In this document: positions 20,794-30,342 of the stretch, one piece after another
How positions within the stretch are numbered: the stretch's first letter is position 1
Layout of the letters: each line of letters opens with the position of its first letter
Source: CAJXJP01 sp963926055
GTDB taxonomy: Bacteria; Patescibacteriota; Gracilibacteria; BD1-5; UBA6164
Reading direction: 5' to 3'
Length of the DNA stretch: 64,000 nucleotides
Assembly: GCA_963926055.1 (NCBI GenBank)
Contig: CAWUVK010000001.1
Coordinates: 1 to 64,000 of the forward strand
Program-made: the position numbers and the translations under genes
Notes under the pieces: model-generated
What the model saw: the letters and a program-made list of their open reading frames with translations, nothing else
Databases searched by the model: none
What the model was told of the DNA's origin: nothing

Positions 20794-22323
20794 TTATTTT
20801 TCTAATTTATTCACGATATATTCAAATTTTTCGATGATTCATTTTTTGTATCAATTATTTTTTGAGAGATAGGTTGAAAGATTGAAAGCAATCGTAGGTT
20901 TTCCATAATGTCTGAAATATCTTCAAAAGAGTTTTGCATAAGCTTTTGATATTTTTTTTGCTTGAACTACTTTTTTCATTCTCAAGTCTAATATTTCTAA
21001 ACTTCTTTCAACTTTTTTAGGATCCTTATTTTCTCAAAATTTTTCGCTTCTTTTTTGTATTACTTTGGATAAGTATTCGAATATTATTTTTTCTTTATAG
21101 TAATATTCAAATTCTCCATCTAAGACAATCCAATGGTATTTTAAAAAATCTTTTGATTCAATATTTTTCTTTCCGTACACTTTTGTTATTGCGCGTGAAA
21201 TCATTTCTTCATCATGAAAATAATCAGGATCACGATCAATCATAGCAAATACATTTTCTGGTCAAAATATATCTGAGCAAAATGTATACCAATCTGATAA
21301 TGCTCACTTTCATCAAACATCGATAACATTTATATTTTTTGATTCTAAATCATATTTATCCTCTCATTGTTCTCAAAAATAACTTGAGTTTTTCCACTTC
21401 CAGTTTTCAAAAATATTTGGAACAGCTATTTTTTCGGTTTCTCATTCAACTAAAATCACAGAATCTGAGAAAAATATTGATGCATTTTTAAACAATAAAT
21501 TTATCATTATTTTATTGTATCTTCCATGAGAATTATCAATTTTTTTTATTTGAGTCTCGTTTTCATATTTTTTCACAAAAATTATATCAGATATTTCATA
21601 GACTCATTTTTTAAAATTTGTTACTAATTCAGGTGAGTGAGTTGCATAAAATATTTGAGTATTTTGTAATTCTGCAATTTTTGATAAAATATTATCTATA
21701 TGTTTTGTTGCGTGTGGATGTAGGAAATTTTCAGGTTGATCGAGTAAAAATAATTTAAATCATTCACTTTTTGCGTGTTTTATGGTACGTAGATACAATT
21801 CCAGCAGTGAAATAAGCAGCGTTGTATTTTTTGAGGCACTTAATTTTCCTAGTTGTCATAATTCTAAGATTTTATGGATATAAATATTTTTAAAGTGTGT
21901 ATTTTCTTTGTTTTCAAGAATAAGATTTATTAATCGATGATATCAACTTTTAGGGTCTTTATTTTTGTATTTTCTGTCAGCAGGTATATAGATAACCTGA
22001 ATTTTTTTATAAAATTCTTCTATTTTTTTCGGAATAATATATTCTATTTTTATTTCTCACTTTATATTTTGAGCTTGAGTTTCTAAAACAAAAATTTCAG
22101 TTCAAATTTCTAAGGTTAAAGAAATATATATCTTTTTCTCGAGATCAAAAAAATCAGATTTTTTTATTTGTTTATCTTGAAATATTACTCTAATGGCTTT
22201 TAATATATTTGTTTTTCCACTATCATTTTTCCCAACAAAAACATTTTTATTCGGTCAAAATTCCATCTGAGTATTTTTCAGACTTTTATAGTTTTGAACT
22301 TTAATGTGTAAAATTTTATACAT
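20794..22323 (-). CDS. OLD-family ATPase/TOPRIM endonuclease
   Basis: 509 residues. An ABC/SMC-like ATPase domain shows Walker A GKNDSGKTN near residue 34. A late Walker B reads KLFLLDQPENFLHP, and the switch histidine is in FYATHSPE. The C-terminal TOPRIM domain has SVILVEGETEKI, then INVIDVGGKGALSDW and FAMIDRDPDY, the Glu and Asp residues that bind metal. OLD proteins are ATP-dependent nucleases; some are phage-exclusion or Gabija GajA-like defence enzymes. No UvrD-like helicase (GajB) gene is adjacent; only the 135-residue helical protein is downstream. Confidence 0.82.
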
Positions 22324-22374
22324 AAAAAAAGAGTAATAATTAATTACTCTTATTTTACCATATTATTTCTAAAT

Positions 22375-22402
22375 TTGACAAATTATTTTATTTTATTATA
22401 AA
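22375..22402 (+). promoter_or_regulatory. purE promoter
   Basis: TTGACA (22375-22380) and TATAAA (22397-22402) are 16 bases apart, followed by a leader with the ribosome site AAAAAGGAGA 7 bases before the purE ATG. Confidence 0.5.
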
Positions 22403-22447
22403 TAATTAGATTAAACTGTTAATCATAAATTTAAAAAGGAGATTATA

Positions 22448-22933
22448 ATGGCAAAAGTAGCTATTATTATGGGTTCGAAGTCAGATGGTCCTACTATGCA
22501 AAATACTGCAATTATGCTTAACAAATTAGGTGTAGAATATGAAGCTAAAGTAATTTCTGCTCATAGAACACCTGATTTATTAAAAGAATTTGTTAGCTCT
22601 GCAGCAGATAATGGTTTTAAAATTATTATTGCAGGTGCTGGTGGAGCAGCTCACCTACCTGGTATGGCAGCAGCATTTACTCATTTACCAGTTTTGGGGG
22701 TTCCAGTTAAATCTAGTAAATTGAGTGGAGTAGATTCGCTTTATTCAATTGTACAGATGCCAAAAGGTGTAGCTGTCGGTACATTAGCAATAGGAGAAGC
22801 TGGTGCTGCAAATGCAGGATTACTTGCGGCTCAAATGTTAGCAATTACTGATCCTGAAATAACAAAACGAATTAAAAAATTTCGTTCTGAACAAACTCAG
22901 GATGTTTTAGAAAACCATATATTAAATTTCTAA
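22448..22933 (+). CDS. purE: N5-carboxyaminoimidazole ribonucleotide mutase PurE (class I)
   Basis: 161 residues, full length. The active-site motifs MGSKSD, SAHRTPD, IIAGAGGAAHLPGM and LSGVDSLYSIVQMPKG-VAVGT are intact and very close to proteobacterial class I PurE. It converts N5-CAIR to CAIR in de novo purine synthesis. All 15 glycines are GGN (ten GGT) and none is UGA, unlike neighbouring genes, and it has a strong Shine-Dalgarno sequence. It stands alone with its own promoter and terminator; no purK or other purine gene is in the window. Recent transfer from a standard-code donor is the likely explanation. Confidence 0.96.
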   Translation: MAKVAIIMGSKSDGPTMQNTAIMLNKLGVEYEAKVISAHRTPDLLKEFVSSAADNGFKIIIAGAGGAAHLPGMAAAFTHLPVLGVPVKSSKLSGVDSLYSIVQMPKGVAVGTLAIGEAGAANAGLLAAQMLAITDPEITKRIKKFRSEQTQDVLENHILNF

Positions 22934-22952
22934 TTATGTTTTTCTAAAAAGA

Positions 22953-22986
22953 AAAAACCACGTAATTACGTGGTTTTTATTTTTTT
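22953..22986. terminator. Bidirectional terminator
   Basis: AAAACCACGTAA/TTACGTGGTTTT hairpin with flanking A- and T-runs between purE and the convergent metal transporter operon. Confidence 0.88.
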
Positions 22987-23780
22987 AATATTTTTCCATA
23001 AATAGATGCAATAATTAAAGAAAATCAAAGTAATAATACAATTGTAGAGCCAGCTGATGAATCTAAATAATATGATATAAATAATCATCAAATTACACTG
23101 ATTATAGCGATACAAGCAGATATAATTTTCATTTGAAAAAATGAGTTTCAAGCAAGTTTTCAAATATTAGCTGGAAGGATTAAAAATGCTCAAATTAAGA
23201 GAATTCAAAATATTTTTATCGAAATAGCAATAAGTATACTAGTGATAATTAGAAATAATATATTTGCCATTTCATTGTTTTTTTGAGTCGCTTTTGAAAT
23301 TTCATAACTCAGAGAGTTTCATAGTAATATTTTATTAAATTTCATAAAATATAATAAAATGATTATGAGTAAACCTATAGAAATATATATATCAGTTTTT
23401 GTAATAGATAAAATATTTCAAAATAAAAAGCTAAATACATCGATTTTTAATCCTGGTAAAAAACTGAGTAAAAAAATTCATCCTGCCATTGAAATTTGAG
23501 AAATATATTCCATGATTGAATCACTCGTAATTTTTTTACTTTTTTCTAAAAAATATATTCAAATTGCAGCAATAACAGCAAATATTATTGCAGTAAGACT
23601 ATTTGATATTTGTAAAATAAGTCAGACTATAATTCATAAAAAACTGGCATTTGCAATTGTATGACCGATTTGAACTTCTCTTCTAATAACGATATAATTT
23701 CAGATTATTGAGCTTGATAATGCAATTATGGTTCATGCAATCAACGCATTTTGCATAAAACTATATTGTAATATTTCCAT
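22977..23780 (-). CDS. znuB: Zinc/manganese ABC transporter permease
   Basis: 267 residues with about seven to eight membrane helices. The start reads MEILQYSFMQNALIAGTIIALSSSIIGNYIVIRREV, typical of ABC-3 permeases, followed by the GHTIANASF loop that contacts the ATPase. The C-terminal half keeps FLILPANIGKLAGNSF. Glycines are often UGA. The start lies within a few bases of the ATPase stop codon, so the three genes form one operon. The metal, Zn or Mn, cannot be told from the sequence alone. Confidence 0.9.
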
Positions 23781-23781
23781 T

Positions 23782-24492
23782 TTATTTGTGGTTATGAGTA
23801 TGATCGTGAGTATGTTTATAAGGGATTACATAATCTCCGAAAACATTTCAAAACTCTTTATTATTTTTAATTTCTTCCGGTGTTCATGTACAGAAACAAT
23901 TTTTATGTAAACAAATTATTTTTTTTGAATGTGAGTAGACCATTTTCATATTATGAGAAACAATTAATATGGCTAGATTTTGGAATTCTACTTGAATATC
24001 ATGAATCATTCCATAAAAATTTTCTTCTCAAATACTATCAATTCAAGCTGTAGGTTCATCTAAAATTAAAAATTCAGGTTCACTCATGAGAGAATTAACT
24101 ATTAATACCTTTTGTAATTCTCATCATGAAAGCTTAGAAACTTGTTTGTTTATTAAGTTTTCACTATCAAAAATTTTAAATAGTTTTTTCATTTTTATAA
24201 TATTTTTTTTATTATAAATTTCTAAAAATTCTATTACTGTGAGTGGAACAGTTGGATCGAAATTTATTTTTTGAGGAACGTATCAGATTTTGTTATAATT
24301 TTTATGTATCTCTCAACTATAGTTTTTATTTATTCATACTATGGTTTTTAATAATGTTGATTTTCCAGTTCCATTTTTTCCAATAAGCGAAACAATATCT
24401 CCTTTGAATATTTCAAAGGAGATATTGTGTAACACTTTATTTTCTCAAAAAGTTACAGAAATATTTTTGAGTTCAAGAATTTTATTATTCAT
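23782..24492 (-). CDS. znuC: Zinc/manganese ABC transporter ATP-binding protein with His-rich tail
   Basis: 236 residues. Walker A is GKNGTGKST, signature LSGGELQKVLI, Walker B FLILDEPTAGID, and the switch histidine is in IVSHNMKMV. After the usual CTGTPEEI motif the protein ends in a metal-binding-like tail, HTHDHTHNHK. Its start overlaps the end of the substrate-binding protein gene. A histidine tail on the ATPase, together with the His-rich loop in the binding protein, favours zinc as the substrate. Confidence 0.93.
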
Positions 24493-25423
24493 AAATGTGT
24501 TTCAAGTTATTTAAGTTTGACTCTATATTATCAAAATATCAAATTTTTTCAATAGAATTTCATAATGGATCTAAAATATATAGGTTAAGTTGATAATCTG
24601 ATGTAAGTGTCTCAATAAGTTTTGATTCAAATTGAGGTTCTTTAAATATTGTTTTTACATTTCTTTGTATAATTTCATCAATAATTATTTTCATTTCTCA
24701 TACACTTGGTTCACGACCAGCTGTTTCTTCTAAAACTAAAGCATTTTCATCTAAAATATTGAATTCTTTAAATAAATAATTAAAAGCTTCATGGAAAATA
24801 ATAAAATCTTGAGTTGATTCTGCCATTGAATAATTATTTTTTATTTCATCAGCTTGAGTAATAAATTCTTTTAAATTATTTTCATAATATTGTTTATTTT
24901 TTGGATCTATACGAGATAATTCAGTTGAAATACTTGTAGCAATAACTTTTCCATTTTCTAGAGATAACCAGAAATGTGGATCAAAAAATATTTCTTCATC
25001 TTCGTGATGTTCATCTTCGTGATGCTCATCTTCGTGATGCTCATCTTCACTATGATTATGATGATCATGTCATTTTAATAATGCAATATTATCTTTAAGT
25101 GTAATAATATTTTTTTCGGTAATATTTTTTATTAAAAAATTATCGAGTTGTAAACCTGTAGATAAAATTATATCACTATTTTGAAGTTTTTTTATATCTG
25201 ATGGTTTTAATTCAAAACTATGCGGAGAATAACCTGGTTGTATAATGTTATTTACTTCTACATTTTCTCCACCTATATAATTGGCAATTGATGCAAATGG
25301 TGTAATTGTGGAAACTATTTGAATAGTATTCATTGTATTTTGTTTTTTTAGATTACTTGAATTATCTTGTCCGCAAGAAACTAAAAATATCGCAGTTAAC
25401 AGGATTAATAAGTATTTTTTCAT
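24485..25423 (-). CDS. znuA: Zinc/manganese-binding lipoprotein of the ABC transporter
   Basis: 312 residues. A lipoprotein signal ends at LVSCGQ with the acylated Cys17. The ZnuA/TroA fold shows VSTITPFASIANYIGGENV and GYSPHSFELKPSD with a ligand His, then a histidine-rich loop of HHEDE repeats (residues ~118-140). After the loop come DPHFWLS, an ALVLEETAGREPS-type helix-loop and the closing DPLGNSIEKIGYFDN. The His-rich loop is typical of zinc-binding members. First gene of the operon, controlled by the palindromic operator just upstream. Confidence 0.93.
24996..25050. repeat. In-gene tandem repeat encoding HHEDE units
   Basis: A 15-base unit (TCATCTTCGTGATGC with one-base variants) is repeated about three and a half times inside znuA and encodes the histidine-rich metal loop. 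Slippage could change loop length between strains. Confidence 0.85.
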
Positions 25424-25444
25424 ATTTGATTTTTAATAAATAAA

Positions 25445-25459
25445 TGCAAATCATTTGCA
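25445..25459. promoter_or_regulatory. Zur/Fur-like operator
   Basis: TGCAAAT-C-ATTTGCA is a perfect 7-1-7 palindrome immediately downstream of the -10 element and 22 bases before the znuA start. The 7-1-7 form and position match Fur-superfamily repressor sites (Zur, Mur, Fur). No regulator gene of that family is in the window. Confidence 0.75.
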
Positions 25460-25486
25460 ATTTTATCTATTTTAAAAAAAAGTCAA
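25460..25486 (-). promoter_or_regulatory. znuABC promoter
   Basis: On the minus strand TTGACT (25481-25486) and TAAAAT (25460-25465) are 15 bases apart; transcription would start inside the palindromic operator. Confidence 0.6.
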
Positions 25487-25487
25487 T

Positions 25488-25517
25488 AAAAAAGACCTTA
25501 TTATGATATAAGATCTT
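25488..25517 (-). terminator. Terminator of RNA 2
   Basis: AAAGATCTTAT/ATAAGGTCTTT hairpin followed on the minus strand by six T. Confidence 0.75.
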
Positions 25518-25646
25518 TTTTACACAAAACATATAACATTACCTTTTCTACGAAAGAAACCGAAGTTTCTTTCATATCTATAGGTAAAACAAAACATAAC
25601 TGCCTTTTTCCAATACACACCTCCTTTATGTATTTTCCTTTCGGCA
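25488..25646 (-). ncRNA. Small RNA candidate with SD-like loop and UUCG tetraloop (RNA 2)
   Basis: The 389-base gap between znuA and the VOC-protein gene holds this minus-strand RNA. An outer pair TGCC/GGCA encloses ATACAT-AAAGGAGG-TGTGTAT, again with AAAGGAGG in a loop. Next, ACCT...AGGT encloses GAAAGAAAC-TTCG-GTTTCTTTC, a perfect nine-pair stem with a C(UUCG)G tetraloop. That loop is super-stable only in the minus orientation. A terminator (AAAGATCTTAT...) ends it. A GTG-started 39-codon frame after the GGAGG is possible but would run into the terminator. It may be an independent RNA or the znu leader. Confidence 0.5.
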
Positions 25647-25652
25647 CGTATA

Positions 25653-25680
25653 ACTATACTCACTGGATATTAAATGGACA
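25653..25680 (-). promoter_or_regulatory. Possible promoter of RNA 2
   Basis: Minus strand: TGTCCA (25675-25680), 16 bases, TATAGT (25653-25658). Weaker than the other promoters listed. Confidence 0.35.
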
Positions 25681-25812
25681 TTAAATTTTTGAACTTTTTT
25701 TAATGAAAAGTATTGACAATTATTTAAAATATGGTTAAAAAATCATATTTTTCTTAAGATATATTTAAGTTGCGTGATTATTATATATTTAATATATTTT
25801 AATAGACAAATT

Positions 25813-26178
25813 ATGATTAATAAAATGAACTGGTTTATGGTGCCAACAAAAATATTTGATAGAGCAAATGACTTTTATAATATTTTATTTGATACAAATT
25901 TAGAATTAGATCAAGATTATAAATGAAATAGAATTGCTTTGATAAAAAGTGAAGAAGATGTAATTTGATGTATTTCTGAAAATCCTTTATATGATCCTTC
26001 TATAGCAGGAGTTATTATATATTTAGATGCTTGAAATAATTTAGACGCTATTATAAATAGAATCATTCCGGCTGGAGGAAAAATAAAAATGCCAAAAACT
26101 CAGATTTGAAAATTTGGTTATGTTGCACATTTTGAGGATTCAGAAGGGAATTTACTATGATTATATCAAAAAAAATAA
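25813..26178 (+). CDS. VOC-superfamily (glyoxalase/bleomycin-resistance-like) protein
   Basis: 121 residues, one VOC module pair. NWFMVPTKIFDRANDFYNILF is the usual first helix region, GVIIYLDAGNNLDAI the second repeat, and KFGYVAHFEDSEGNLLGLYQ the C-terminal strand carrying the Glu-type ligand position. Substrate unknown; many such proteins bind a metal or an antibiotic. UGA glycines occur throughout. A TTGACA at 25713-25718 upstream may be its -35 element, but no good -10 follows. Confidence 0.82.
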
Positions 26179-26270
26179 TTTTATTGTCACATAATGTATA
26201 TTCTTTCGTTATACACTATGAGAATGAAAAATAGCATTCTATTTATTTAAAAAATATAAAATTATATATT

Positions 26271-26717
26271 ATGAAAAAAATTATTGCTGCAGGTTTATTA
26301 TCTGCATTATTAACTACTGGTGCATTTGCTGACTTAAATGGTTCTGTAGAAATTAAAGATGATCAATGAAAAGTTATTGGAACTTCTAGATCAATTGATA
26401 TTGTTACTACTTCTGTAGAGCTTAGAAATGAATTATCTCAAAATGATAAAAACTTTATAGATCACGCATATGATACTTTAAGTCAAGATGATGTGAAAAC
26501 ATTAGAAAAGATTAATTTTTTCATAGATGATTACGTTTTTGAAAAAAATAATACAAAAACTAAAAGAGTATTAGATAATTTAGTTGCTGGTTTAGAACAA
26601 GAAGTTTTTAAATTAGTAATGAAATATCCAGCTGATTCAGCTATGAGTAAATCAGATTCAAGAATGTATTTAATGTTAAATACTTTAAAATTAGAAACAT
26701 ATGCTAAATCTTGGTAA
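26271..26717 (+). CDS. Secreted protein of unknown function
   Basis: 148 residues. A clean signal peptide (MKKIIAAGLLSALLTTGAFA) is followed by a mature part that is mostly helical and charged, for instance DVKTLEKINFFIDDYVFE. One UGA glycine is present near residue 32, so it is translated with code 25. No family recognised. It has its own terminator, suggesting a monocistronic, possibly abundant exported protein. Confidence 0.7.
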
Positions 26718-26723
26718 TCACTA

Positions 26724-26750
26724 AAAAGAGAGGAAACTCTCTTTTTTTCT
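26724..26750 (+). terminator. Intrinsic terminator
   Basis: AAAGAGAG-GAAA-CTCTCTTT hairpin with GAAA tetraloop-like centre and T-run. Confidence 0.88.
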
Positions 26751-26807
26751 TGCACATTTTTTTTATTTCTTTAAAATAGGGAAAAATTTAATATTTATTT
26801 CTAAAAA

Positions 26808-27392
26808 ATGAAATCTAAATTATCAAAACTATATAAAGAAATTAGAGAAAAAAGAGATGAGTTATTCCAAGAAATGGAAAAGATGAAAGATAAATACAAC
26901 TTTGATTATATAAAAGGAAAGATTGTTTTTTCAAAAAAACAAAAAGAAGAAAATAAAAAAGAAAGACTTCCAACATATCGTTATATGCTTGGAGCTCAAA
27001 TTCGACATATTATTTCTATGCCATTTATTTATGGTATGATTGTACCAGCTTTATTTTTAGATATATTTTTATTTGTATATCAACAAACCTGTTTCCGTTT
27101 ATATAGAATACCTTTAGTAAAAAGAAAAGAATACATTACAGCTGAAAGAAAACATTTAGATTACCTCAATTGGATTCAAAAAATAAATTGTTTATATTGC
27201 TCATATGTAAACGGTATATTCTCATATGCAGTTGAAATTGGTGGAAGAACAGAAAAATATTGGTGTCCAATTAAACACGCAAGAAAAAATAAAACGTTTC
27301 ATAATTGGCAAGATCATTTTTCTGATTATGGAGATGCAAAATGATTTAAAAACTGTTTTAATTCAAATAAAGAATATTATGAAGAAAAATAA
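26808..27392 (+). CDS. Conserved hypothetical membrane protein with CxxC-like cluster
   Basis: 194 residues. A basic N-terminal coiled-coil (1-60) is followed by one strong helix pair (residues ~70-100). The signature NCLYCSYVNGIFSYAVEIGGRTEKYWCPIKHARK contains three spaced cysteines and a histidine that could bind a metal or heme. I recall similar unannotated proteins with a GRTExYWCPIKH segment in other bacteria. Only one of seven glycines is UGA (residue 179). It is convergent with tatD. Confidence 0.6.
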
Positions 27393-27396
27393 AAAA

Positions 27397-27425
27397 ATAA
27401 GAAATTTTAATTTCTTATTTTTTTA
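27397..27425. terminator. Bidirectional terminator
   Basis: AATAAGAAATT/AATTTCTTATT hairpin between convergent genes; the tatD stop codon is within its 3' arm. Confidence 0.75.
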
Positions 27426-28221
27426 TTTTATAAATATTTTGAGAATTTTCTAAAATAGTTTTTTCTATTTCTTCTGGAGACTCACTACGTAATTCTATGA
27501 TTTTTTCCAAAACAAATTGTGCAAAAGCAGGTTCATTTTCTTGTTTTCATCTATATGGAGCTGGAGTAAGAAAAGGAGAATCCGTTTCTATTAAAATATT
27601 TTTTAAAGGAATACTTGCTGCAGTTTCAGCTATTTCTTTTGCATTTTTAAACGTAACAATCCCACTAAAACTCATCATTGCATTTGGAGAAATTTCAAAA
27701 CATCTGTTTGCAAAATCTAAATTTTCTGAAAAACAATGAATAATAAAGTTTTGAAATTTTTTTTCTTTTAAAACTTCCAAAATATCTTCTCAAGAATTTC
27801 TATTATGTATAATTATAGGAAGATTATATTTTTCAGCTAAAGAAATATGAGCGAGAAAATATTGCTTTTGTTTATTTTTTTGTTTTTTTAATTCTTCAGG
27901 ATTTTCACTCACCCAATAATAATCTAAACCAGTTTCTCATATTCAAACAATATTTTGTCTATTTTCGATAATATATTTTTCTAATAATTCGATATCTTTT
28001 TGAAGTGTATTTTTTGAATCTAAAACATCGCTTGGATGAATTCAAACAGTCGCAAAAATAAACTCGTATTTTTGAGATAATTCTAGAGATTTTTTTGAGG
28101 TCTCAAGATTTGTCCCAATGGATACGAGATATTTTCATCCAGAATTTTTAAAATTTTCCAAAATTTCTGAAGTATTTTTATTTTTTGCTAAGTATGGATG
28201 GCAGTGTGTATCAATAAACAT
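27415..28221 (-). CDS. tatD: TatD-family metal-dependent deoxyribonuclease
   Basis: 268 residues, TIM-barrel amidohydrolase fold. Metal ligands are visible as FIDTHCHP, GIGETGLDYY (Glu), IIIHNR, FIIHCFS and ILIETDSPF (Asp). PAPYRGKQNEP-like sequence after it is the family's closing motif. It acts as a 3'-5' DNase in repair or DNA turnover. The next upstream gene ends one base before its start region, so they are co-transcribed. Confidence 0.95.
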
Positions 28222-28222
28222 A

Positions 28223-28732
28223 TTAAAATGTTACTCATGAAGTAGAAAGTTCATAGCTGTTTCCAGAAGTATCAGTGAAGTTTGCTTCAACGATATTTAT
28301 GTGTTCTGTTTTATTTTTGTTTTTATTGATTTCTAATAGTGCTACTTTTTCTCATTTGATAATATTTTTTGGTTCATCAAATTGTAATAGAAAAGTCGAT
28401 ATTCCATTGTTTGTTGAAACATGTTGGAGTCCATTTGCTTTGAGAATATTAATGTTTTCAGGATTATAAACAACTGAAAAAGTCACATTTTTTACATTCG
28501 TCATATTTTTTGATGAAAATAATGAAAAATATACAGCTTCTTGTTGTAAATAAAGGTCTGATTTATTCATTTGAATTTCTGATTCAATAGCATTAACTTT
28601 TAAATTTTTTACTAAATTTGAATCATCGAATAAGAAAATATTTATACCAACAGCAAATACTAAACTTGTAGCTACTATGCTAATGTTAGAAAATTTCTTT
28701 TGTTTGTTGTATTTTTTTAATATATCTGTCAT
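28223..28732 (-). CDS. Membrane-anchored protein, function unknown
   Basis: 169 residues. A basic N-terminus precedes one membrane helix (residues ~18-36). The outside part resembles a beta-sandwich such as a cohesin-like or pilus-associated fold: VTFSVVYNPENINILKANG and a closing GNSYELSTSGVTF. No catalytic motif. It directly precedes tatD, with which it shares transcription. Confidence 0.5.
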
Positions 28733-28791
28733 AGTTTTGTTTAATTTATAATTACTCTTCTAGTCTACACTATTTTTAGCTATTTGCAAAA

Positions 28792-30276
28792 TTACAACAC
28801 TTTAGATATTAATACGACACTAATTATTAAAATTATCGCACTAGAAAGCACATTAGAGTACTTTTCAAGTTGTTCAAATTTTTTGTATGATTTTCACTTT
28901 ATATATACACTAATTATCACAATTAATATTAATGTAGTAAAAATACCAGCTCAAAGTGCTCAAACGAGTAAAAATATCCGTTGCGACTTTCATAATGCAA
29001 TTAATAATAAAAATATACTCCAAGCAAAGCTACAAGGAGCCAGTCATGCAAAAAATGCTATCCATAAACTTTTATTCTCTTTAGATTCGTTTATATTTTT
29101 ATTTTTCTTGAGAGCTTTTATAAATAAATATATTCACAGTAAAAATAAAAATATACTACTTATAAGCTGTACGATATAATTAAATTTTGTAATATCTATA
29201 AATCATATAAGTATTTTTGTGACAAGAAATAAGAGTAAAATATCTAAAATATGTGTAATAGTAAATATTACTGCAAATAAAAATCATTTTAAATATCAGT
29301 TATCTTTTTCTAATGTATAAGCAATTAGTAGTGATTTTGAATGTCCCGGTCAAATTGCATGTATAAATCAAAGTCAAAATACAAGTAAAAATATTCAAAC
29401 TATATTTCATTGATGGTTACTAAAAAATCCATCAACATATTTCATTACATTTTTTAAATAATCACTGGCATATCAATAGTCACTGAGTGTTTGAATAGAA
29501 TTTTCTTGTTGATTAGAATAATTATTTTTTTTATCTAAAAATGAGAGATCTAGTTCATCTTTTGTTCTATATTCTTGACCAGGACCAAGTTCTGGATTAA
29601 GGGGATTCCATCATCATTCGATTTCTTCTTTATCTGTGTAAAAATCTCCATCAGTATCATATAAATTTATATCTGTATAGTATATTTTCTCTTCTTCATC
29701 TGATAAGCCATCTCAATCACTATCTTTTGAAATACGTAATTCTGGATTATTTACATTGATATTTTGTGTAAAAACTTTACTGGTAAATACTTTGAAATAA
29801 AATGGAGAAACTCATTTTATTCAATTATTAAAATCATAAAAAGTAAATCTATTTGTCTGTAAAGGGAATTGCTTAAAAAATGTTACTTTAAAATCAAATG
29901 TACTAATATTTTTAGGACAAATTAATGTATAATATACACCAAGTCAATCTGTAAGAATCTTATATGTTTCATCTTGCTTAATATTAATTTTTTCAATATT
30001 ACAGGTATTAAAATTTTGAGTTATTGAAATATTTTTTATAACATAATCTGTAATAATATTTGCATTTTTATAATAATCAGCAGCTGAATCAAACTCAATA
30101 TTATTTTGCTTTAATAAATATTCTATTTCAAAAGAATGGAAATAGGTTGTAATATCTATTGTATTATTTTTTATTGAAGCTGTTGAAATAGATATATCTA
30201 ATGGATGAGCAAAACTTTGAGCTCCACTAAATAGGAATATTTGTATACTTAACAATATGTAAATGAAAATTTTCAT
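28792..30276 (-). CDS. NicO/RcnA-like membrane transporter with Ca-binding-type repeats
   Basis: 494 residues. After a signal peptide, the first ~210 residues form an extracytoplasmic domain. It ends in two Asp-rich loops, DSDGDGLSDEEE and YDTDGDFYTDKEE, typical thrombospondin-3/dockerin-like calcium loops. Six or more helices follow, with HAIGPGHSKSLLIAY and FTITHILDILLLF, the histidine motifs of the nickel/cobalt (NicO) family, and GLAPCSFAWS, also conserved there. It probably exports Ni2+/Co2+ or handles another transition metal. The calcium-loop ectodomain is unusual for the family. Confidence 0.75.
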
Positions 30277-30310
30277 TTTGACTCATTTAATAATATATAT
30301 TCAGATTATA

Positions 30311-30342
30311 ATAAAAAAAATCTGGTTTCCCAGATTTTTTTA
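30311..30342 (-). terminator. Terminator of the DUF1800-DUF1501 gene
   Basis: AAATCTGG/CCAGATTT hairpin with a minus-strand T-run; the stop codon touches its 5' edge. Confidence 0.8.

Noticed and set aside
22300..22447. A purine or ZTP riboswitch before purE.
   Set aside because: The leader is short and AT-rich with only a promoter and SD; no aptamer consensus or competing terminator is visible.
24996..25050. Short tandem repeats resembling a CRISPR array.
   Set aside because: The units are 15 bases without spacers, in frame inside znuA, and encode a His-rich metal loop. No CRISPR array was seen in the window.
28784..29179. A 131-codon plus-strand frame.
   Set aside because: Antisense shadow of the NicO-type transporter, which has clear membrane helices and histidine motifs on the minus strand.
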